From Lachnospiraceae bacterium UBA935 (GTDB lineage: Bacteria; Bacillota; Clostridia; Lachnospirales; Lachnospiraceae), in assembly GCA_002293525.1 (NCBI GenBank), contig DBDJ01000004.1:1-19356 (forward strand): 19,356 nucleotides of DNA, in the 5' to 3' direction. Numbering within the stretch: position 1 is the first letter of the stretch; each line of letters opens with the position of its first letter. Of this stretch, positions 14,615-19,356 are shown one piece after another. Under the pieces are notes generated by a model. That model was not told the origin of the DNA and ran no database searches. It saw only the letters and a program-made list of their open reading frames with translations. A program made the translations under genes and the position numbers.

Positions 14615-14769
14615 AGGGCTCGGGGGCCGGAGGGCTGGACGGTCGGATTTTCTCTCTGGACGCGGCGTTTATAGCACTCCGAGGAACCCAAAGCAGATAA
14701 AGTCTTGCCCAGTGGGGCTCCACTTTACGAAATGAACAGTTCTGGACTGTTCATTTTGGTTTCCGTGCA
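14615..14769. repeat. Palindromic interspersed element, copy 2 (incomplete, with an inserted hairpin)
   Basis: From GGGCTCGGGGGCCGG onward this matches the reverse strand of copy 1 (3937-4120) through the arm, 'GCGTTTATAGCACTCCGAGG', the GCCC/GGGC mini-hairpin and 'GGGGCTCCACTTT'. About 29 bp, including a perfect hairpin, are inserted before the shared TTGGTTTCC, after which similarity ends. The opposite arm is missing. The 14561-14895 stretch between cysK and the next gene contains this element and otherwise only AT-rich sequence. Confidence 0.75.
14730..14756. repeat. Perfect hairpin inserted in repeat copy 2
   Basis: AAATGAACAGT and ACTGTTCATTT are exact inverted 11-mers around a 5-base loop (TCTGG). 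Copy 1 has only two bases at the corresponding position, so this is an insertion in copy 2 or a deletion in copy 1. Confidence 0.75.
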
Positions 14770-14895
14770 GCCAGTCAGTTGATGGCAAAGGCCTCTGCAA
14801 AAATAATAAAGAAAAAAGAAGAATAGCAAGTGAATGGAAAACATGATAAAATAATGTATTGGTAACATAACAATTGTAATCGTAAAGGAAAGAAG

Positions 14896-15153
14896 ATGAT
14901 GAAACCTTCCTATCGTTTCTTTGAAAACAAGGACTGTCAATATTATCCCTGCCATAGGGGCTTGGAAGATTTTAATTGCTTATTTTGTTATTGTCCGTTT
15001 TTTTCCATGGATCATTGTCCGGGAAAGCCGCAATACAAGAACGTTGAAAGATGTTCAGGCAAAAAAATCAAGGTTTGTACAGAGTGTATTTATCCGCATG
15101 AACCAGAAAATTATGATGATATAATAAAACATTTAAAGGAAGAGATCGATTAA
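14896..15153 (+). CDS. Cysteine-rich small domain protein, likely metal-binding
   Basis: This 85-residue cytoplasmic protein has nine cysteines, at positions 14, 19, 28, 31, 33, 41, 53, 61 and 64. 'YRFFENKDCQYYPCH', 'DFNCLFCYCPFF' and 'CTECIYPHEPENYD' match the family known as the cysteine-rich small domain (Pfam PF04071), common in anaerobic Bacillota and methanogens. The Cys spacing suggests bound zinc or an iron-sulfur cluster; no function is established. The start is supported by AAAGGAAAG shortly upstream. A second ATG follows the first directly and could equally be used. It stands alone, apart from the downstream kinase by 262 bp. Confidence 0.85.
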   Translation: MMKPSYRFFENKDCQYYPCHRGLEDFNCLFCYCPFFSMDHCPGKPQYKNVERCSGKKIKVCTECIYPHEPENYDDIIKHLKEEID

Positions 15154-15349
15154 TGAAAGGATGCGGACTTTAACCTTGTAATCAGTAAATAGAAATGTTA
15201 CAATCAATACTAAATAGATATGTATTGTATGAAATGTGTAAATGTGAGATATATTTGAGATTAATCTGAATATTTAAGAAACTACTTGGTTGAAAAACGC
15301 ATAGTGTAAATCATAGTAAAGACAACTCCGCGTTAATTATACCCATATG

Positions 15350-15374
15350 AATTTATACGCTTGTCAATTTATAC
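15350..15374. repeat. Direct repeat upstream of the hybrid kinase
   Basis: AATTTATAC occurs at 15350-15358 and 15366-15374, 16 bp apart, in the promoter region. A weak promoter candidate, TTGTCA (15361-15366) with a 17-bp spacer and TTTAAA, overlaps it. The rest of 15154-15349 is AT-rich with no reading frame or structure that I can support. Confidence 0.35.
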
Positions 15375-15415
15375 ACTAATACATTTAAATATATGTTCAG
15401 GGAAGGACGTTTCTC

Positions 15416-18400
15416 ATGAAAAAAATAAGTAAAGTAAGTAAAGATAGAGATAAAGATAAGAATAAAAAGAGTATATACGTATTTGGTATTGTCCTTGCCC
15501 TGCTTATGATAAATTTGTTTATCGATGATTTTGTGTTTGACAGCAGTTCCATAGGGCAGGCTTTGTCGGTGTCAGCGGCTGAAGCCGAAGCAGGCGTATT
15601 CACTTCCTTTTATGACATCCCCGGTGTTACGGCAGAAGAGATCGCGGCGATTGAAACGCTGCAGCAAGAATATGAGCACTTAACCTATGGGATGTATCTC
15701 ACAAGCGAGGCGTTTATTGAAGAAGACGGTGACGTTGGCGGTTATGCCGCGTATTTTTGTAAATGGATGAGTAACGTATTCGGGATTCCGTTTGAGGTTG
15801 AGCTTTTTCTCTCGAATGAGCTTGATGACAAGCTGCTGTCAGGGGAAATAGATTTTTCCGGTAACTTCATGCCGACCGCCGACCGTCAGCAGAATTTTAT
15901 CATGTCTGATACCATTGCTGAGCGTCAGTTCAAAATTGTCTGGCTGGACAGCAGCCGGAATCCCGGTGACATTGCCAGAGAACGTCCAGTCCGCTATGTC
16001 TTCAATGAAAACACGCCGCTGGAAGCCGCCGTGGGCGCCGTGACCGAACCCGGCAGCTATGAGCCGGTCTGGTCAGCCAATTTTCAGGAGGCTTACCAGA
16101 TACTGAAAAGCGGTGAAGCCGATGCCTTTATTACGCTCGGGATCTCAGAGGCATCGCTTTTGGATTATGATGATCTGATTTTCGCGGACTATTTTCCGCT
16201 TATTTTCCATCCGGCTTCTATGATGGCGGCTAAGCCGGAGCTGGCACCCATTATTTCCGTTTTGGATAAAGCGTTGGACAATGGTGCTATGCCTTACCTC
16301 AACCAGCTTTATAGTCAGGGATATCAGGATTACCGCAAGTTCAGCCTCAGAGCCAAACTCACTGAAGAAGAGAAGGAATATATCGAGGCCCATCCGGTGA
16401 TACCGATTACTGCTTTTAACACCAATTATCCGGTCAGTTTTTATAACGACCAGGAAGATGCCTGGCAAGGCGTTTACTTTGAACTGCTGGCTGAGGTCAC
16501 CGCCTTGACCGGGCTGGAGTTTCAGGTTGTCCATGACGAGGATGCCAATATGCCGGCGCAGAGTGAAATGATAATCAGCGGCGAGGCCCGCATGATACCG
16601 GAGTGGCTCAGTAACCCGGAAAGGGAGCAAGATTTCATCTGGTCGGAGACGGTGACGTTCAGCGATACCTATGCGCTGATTTCCAAGGAGGAGTTCCGTA
16701 ATATCACGCTGAATGAAATCCTTGACGTGACAGTCGGGATAGCCAGGGGAACCGCCCATGCTGATGCTTTTATGCAGTGGTTTCCCAATCACCACAATCA
16801 TGTGGAATATGACGGGATTAACCTTGCCTTTGAGGCCTTGAAAAACGGCGAGGTTGACATGGTGATGACGTCAAGGCGCAAACTGCTGCAGCTTACCCAT
16901 TATGAGGAATTGGTAGGTTACAAGGCCAATGTTACTTTTAATCAGCCGATTGAAACCAGTATCGCGTTTGGCCGTACAGACACCGTTCTGCGCAGCATCT
17001 TCGACAAGGCGATGGCGATGACGGATACGGAAGGCATCACTGAGCGCTGGATGGAGAAAACCTTTGACTACCGGCTGAAACTGGCTGAGGCCCAGCGTCC
17101 TTGGTTTATCGGCGCGATTGCCCTTTCCTTTTTAGTAATCGGCCTGATCCTGGTTATGCTCAGGCGCAACCGCAGAATGACGGAAGAGCTGGTGAAGGCC
17201 AAAGGACGGGCGGAAGCCGCCAGCGAGGCCAAATCCACTTTCCTTGCCAATATGAGCCATGAAATCCGCACGCCGATGAATGCCATTATCGGGATGACCG
17301 ATATCGCCAAGTCTTCGGGCAGCAGTGAACGGAAAGATTATGCGCTGGATAAAATCCGGGATGCCTCCAATCATCTGCTGGGCGTGATTAACGACATCCT
17401 AGACATGTCTAAGATCGAAGCCAATATATTCCAGATCTCGCCTTCGGAAATGATCTTTGAAAGGGTGCTGCAGCGTGTCGTCAATGTCGTCAACTTCCGG
17501 GTGGATGAAAAGAAGCAGGTTTTTTCGGTGCGGATCGATCAAAACATCCCCAAGCGGATTATCGCCGACGATCAGCGACTGGCGCAGGTCATCACGAATA
17601 TCCTGTCTAATGCCATTAAATTTACGCCGGAAGGCGGCATGATCCGCCTGGATACCAGCCTGAAGGGAAGGGACGAAAACGGCGTCTGTACGATCCGGAT
17701 CGACATCACCGATACCGGCATCGGTATCACCGCAGAGCAGCAGAGCAAGCTTTTCCGGTCTTTTGAGCAGGGAGAAGCCCATACTTCGCGCACTTACGGC
17801 GGTACAGGGCTGGGCCTGGCGATTTCCAAGTCCATCGTGGAAATGATGGGCGGTACCATCTGGGTGGAGTCGGAGCCAGACAAGGGTTCCACCTTTTCCT
17901 TCACGTTCCGGGCGGCACCGGGGCTGGGAGACGGAGAAAAACGCCTGGGTGGCAATATCAGCTGGGACAACGCCCGTTTCATGGTAGTCGATGACGACCC
18001 TGATGTCCTGGAATATTTCATGGAAATCATGGGGGAAGCCGGCTTCCCGTGTGACACGGCGTTGAGCGGCATGGAAGCCCTGGCGCGGATCGGCGAAAAC
18101 GGGCTGTACCATATCTACTTCGTTGACTGGCTGATGCCCGATATGGACGGCATTGAACTGGCCCATCAGCTGAAAGCGCTGGAAAGCGAGGTGGACAATT
18201 CGGTCGTCATCATGATCTCGGCTGCAGCATGGAACGGTATCGAAGATGAAGCCCGCAAAGCCGGCGTGGAGCGTTTCCTTTCCAAGCCGCTTTTCCCGTC
18301 CATGATTATGGATGTCATCAGCGAATGTCTGGGGCAGCGAGGAAATGACGAGCCGGCGGATACCGCAGTCGCCGAGGTTTCTTTTGCCGGACGCCGGATC

Positions 18401-18760
18401 TTGCTGGCGGAAGATGTGCAGATCAACAGCGAAATACTGGAAGTCCTGCTGAGTCCCACCGAGCTCGCCATCGACTGCGCCATTAACGGGGAAGAGGCGG
18501 TACGGATGTTCAGTAAGAATCCGGAGCGGTACGACCTGATCCTCATGGATGTGCAGATGCCCATCATGGACGGCTACGAAGCAACCCGGACCATTCGCGA
18601 GTTAGACAAGAAGATCCCGATCATTGCCATGACCGCGAACGTCTTTCGCGAGGATGTGGAAAAATGCCTGGAGGCAGGCATGAACGACCACTTAGGCAAG
18701 CCGCTGGACGTGGCTGAGGTGGTTGAAAAGATCGGAAAATATCTGGATCTGCACCTTTAA
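15416..18760 (+). CDS. Hybrid sensor histidine kinase with two periplasmic SBP_bac_3 domains and two receivers
   Basis: This 1114-residue protein resembles BvgS/EvgS-type sensors. A basic N-terminus precedes a membrane helix (18-36). Two solute-binding-protein-like domains follow outside the membrane, about 75-305 and 315-545, the second opening with the typical 'LTEEEKEYIEAHPVIPI'. A second helix is at 563-582. The kinase has 'FLANMSHEIRTPMNAIIG' with H615, N-box 'NILSNAIKFTPEGG', 'DTGIGI' and 'GGTGLGLAIS'. Receiver 1 has 'MVVDDDPDVLEYF' and D904 in 'FVDWLMPDMDG'. Receiver 2 has 'LLAEDVQINSEIL', D1045 in 'LILMDVQMPIMDGYEA' and 'GKPLD'. There is no PAS and no Hpt domain, so phosphate must pass to a separate Hpt protein. 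GGAAGGA lies 9 bases before the ATG. The 3' end overlaps the convergent Rrf2 gene by 4 bp. Confidence 0.93.
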   Translation: MKKISKVSKDRDKDKNKKSIYVFGIVLALLMINLFIDDFVFDSSSIGQALSVSAAEAEAGVFTSFYDIPGVTAEEIAAIETLQQEYEHLTYGMYLTSEAFIEEDGDVGGYAAYFCKWMSNVFGIPFEVELFLSNELDDKLLSGEIDFSGNFMPTADRQQNFIMSDTIAERQFKIVWLDSSRNPGDIARERPVRYVFNENTPLEAAVGAVTEPGSYEPVWSANFQEAYQILKSGEADAFITLGISEASLLDYDDLIFADYFPLIFHPASMMAAKPELAPIISVLDKALDNGAMPYLNQLYSQGYQDYRKFSLRAKLTEEEKEYIEAHPVIPITAFNTNYPVSFYNDQEDAWQGVYFELLAEVTALTGLEFQVVHDEDANMPAQSEMIISGEARMIPEWLSNPEREQDFIWSETVTFSDTYALISKEEFRNITLNEILDVTVGIARGTAHADAFMQWFPNHHNHVEYDGINLAFEALKNGEVDMVMTSRRKLLQLTHYEELVGYKANVTFNQPIETSIAFGRTDTVLRSIFDKAMAMTDTEGITERWMEKTFDYRLKLAEAQRPWFIGAIALSFLVIGLILVMLRRNRRMTEELVKAKGRAEAASEAKSTFLANMSHEIRTPMNAIIGMTDIAKSSGSSERKDYALDKIRDASNHLLGVINDILDMSKIEANIFQISPSEMIFERVLQRVVNVVNFRVDEKKQVFSVRIDQNIPKRIIADDQRLAQVITNILSNAIKFTPEGGMIRLDTSLKGRDENGVCTIRIDITDTGIGITAEQQSKLFRSFEQGEAHTSRTYGGTGLGLAISKSIVEMMGGTIWVESEPDKGSTFSFTFRAAPGLGDGEKRLGGNISWDNARFMVVDDDPDVLEYFMEIMGEAGFPCDTALSGMEALARIGENGLYHIYFVDWLMPDMDGIELAHQLKALESEVDNSVVIMISAAAWNGIEDEARKAGVERFLSKPLFPSMIMDVISECLGQRGNDEPADTAVAEVSFAGRRILLAEDVQINSEILEVLLSPTELAIDCAINGEEAVRMFSKNPERYDLILMDVQMPIMDGYEATRTIRELDKKIPIIAMTANVFREDVEKCLEAGMNDHLGKPLDVAEVVEKIGKYLDLHL

Positions 18761-19194
18761 ATAATATAATTATCCGGTCCTTTATGGTCATTTTGCTCAA
18801 GAATAGTTTCAATCGTCACGTTGTCAAGATAGTCCGTGACTACCTTATAAAGCCCATCCCAGACGGATAAGGTTTTACATGTCGCTGCCCGTTCGCATTG
18901 ATTGACCTTGTCTTCCAGACAGGCTATCGGCGCAAGGCTGCCTTCGGTAATACGGAGGATCTGCCCCACCGTGATCTGTGAGGGCGGTTTGCCCAGCGAA
19001 TATCCGCCTTGCTTGCCCCGGTTGGTTTTCAGGATGTCCGAGGTGTTCAGCAGGGACACGATTTGTTCCAGATACTGTTTGGAGATGTTTTGCCGTACCG
19101 CGATCTCCTTTAGCGGGATAAAGCCGGCTTCTTTATGCTCGGCCAGGTCAACCAGCATCCGCAGTGCGTATCTGCCCTTTGTCGATATCTTCAT
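18757..19194 (-). CDS. Rrf2-family regulator (IscR/CymR type)
   Basis: This 145-residue winged-helix repressor has the family start 'MKISTKGRYALRMLVDLAEH', the recognition helix 'NISKQYLEQIVSLL' and the wing 'RGKQGGYSL'. Three cysteines, C92, C100 and C106 (C-x7-C-x5-C), lie where IscR carries its iron-sulfur ligands at C-x5-C-x5-C. The protein may therefore hold a cluster, unlike the cysteine-metabolism repressor CymR of Bacillus, which lacks this triad. AAGGAG (19201-19206) is 6 bases before the ATG. The promoter contains its own palindrome, and similar half-sites lie at cysK, so control of sulfur or cysteine supply with autoregulation is likely; cluster binding is inference. Confidence 0.93.
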   Translation of the reverse strand: MKISTKGRYALRMLVDLAEHKEAGFIPLKEIAVRQNISKQYLEQIVSLLNTSDILKTNRGKQGGYSLGKPPSQITVGQILRITEGSLAPIACLEDKVNQCERAATCKTLSVWDGLYKVVTDYLDNVTIETILEQNDHKGPDNYII

Positions 19195-19258
19195 GTTATT
19201 CTCCTTAGTCTTGATATTTTCCTATGTCCTGAGCTTATGTTCACGGATTAATTACTTA

Positions 19259-19287
19259 ATAATAACATATGTTTACTATGTTTTCAA
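19259..19287 (-). promoter_or_regulatory. Rrf2 gene promoter with operator in the spacer
   Basis: On the minus strand, TTGAAA (19282-19287), a 17-bp spacer and TATTAT (19259-19264) form a good sigma-A promoter. The inverted repeat AACATA (19264-19269) / TATGTT (19277-19282) almost exactly fills the spacer, which points to autorepression. More TATGT/ACATA half-sites lie on both sides. Confidence 0.7.
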
Positions 19288-19308
19288 GTGCCGCAAGATA
19301 GGATTAAA

Positions 19309-19340
19309 ATAGGTAACATAGGTAACTCAAGTTATTTGAG
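19309..19340. repeat. Short direct repeat and hairpin at the window edge
   Basis: ATAGGTAAC is repeated in direct tandem from about 19309. It is followed by the inverted pair AACTCAA/TTGAGTT around GTTAT. This could be a terminator or operator for a gene beyond the window; the right-hand context is missing. Confidence 0.35.
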
Positions 19341-19356
19341 TTTCCCCCAAAAATGA

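Noticed and set aside
16145..16801. 218-codon minus-strand open frame inside the hybrid kinase gene
   Set aside because: It is antisense to the periplasmic binding domains, without a ribosome binding site or recognisable motif.
17399..18166. 255-codon minus-strand open frame inside the hybrid kinase gene
   Set aside because: It lies wholly antisense to the conserved kinase and receiver motifs. It is rich in His, Arg and Gln as expected from the reverse complement of GC-rich coding DNA, and it matches no family.

Overview
This window is a bacterial chromosome segment. The consensus sigma-A promoters, AGGAGG-type ribosome binding sites, Rrf2-cysK pairing, Bce/Vex-like ABC transporter with a two-component system and Cys-rich small protein all suggest an anaerobic member of the Bacillota (Clostridia or Negativicutes). 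That is inference, and the genus cannot be read from the sequence. No rRNA, tRNA, CRISPR array or intact insertion sequence was seen.

Bases 1-4130 are AT-rich accessory DNA with many small or broken genes. On the minus strand lie a phd-doc toxin-antitoxin pair, a decayed DUF1016 (YhcG-type) nuclease gene and a short lipoprotein. On the plus strand lie an autoregulated-looking TetR gene coupled to a GNAT acetyltransferase, a frameshifted small ORF and a truncated HPP-family membrane gene. The last ends just before a ~185-bp imperfect palindrome (3937-4120). A second, rearranged copy of that palindrome lies at 14615-14769.

Bases 4245-10705 hold an export and signalling module. A plus-strand MFS efflux gene converges on a minus-strand series: ABC ATPase, FtsX-type permease, OmpR-type response regulator and a soluble histidine kinase with no membrane segment. 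Upstream of the ABC genes are three ATCTTTC repeats at exact 11-bp spacing, placed where a -35 box would be. This is the usual layout of an OmpR/PhoB-type regulator site, so the downstream regulator probably controls the transporter. A strong leader hairpin follows the predicted promoter.

Bases 10763-13115 hold a frameshifted 3' remnant of a DUF4143 ATPase gene and a dCache-type methyl-accepting chemotaxis protein. Bases 13233-14560 hold an unrecognised small reading frame and cysK, which has a clear promoter and a palindromic operator over its start site. Next come repeat copy 2, a small nine-cysteine protein, and an 1114-residue hybrid sensor kinase with two periplasmic binding-protein domains and two receiver domains. 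The window closes with a convergent Rrf2/IscR-CymR-type regulator. Its promoter carries a palindrome with the same ACATA/TATGT half-sites as the cysK operator, suggesting that it controls itself and cysK.
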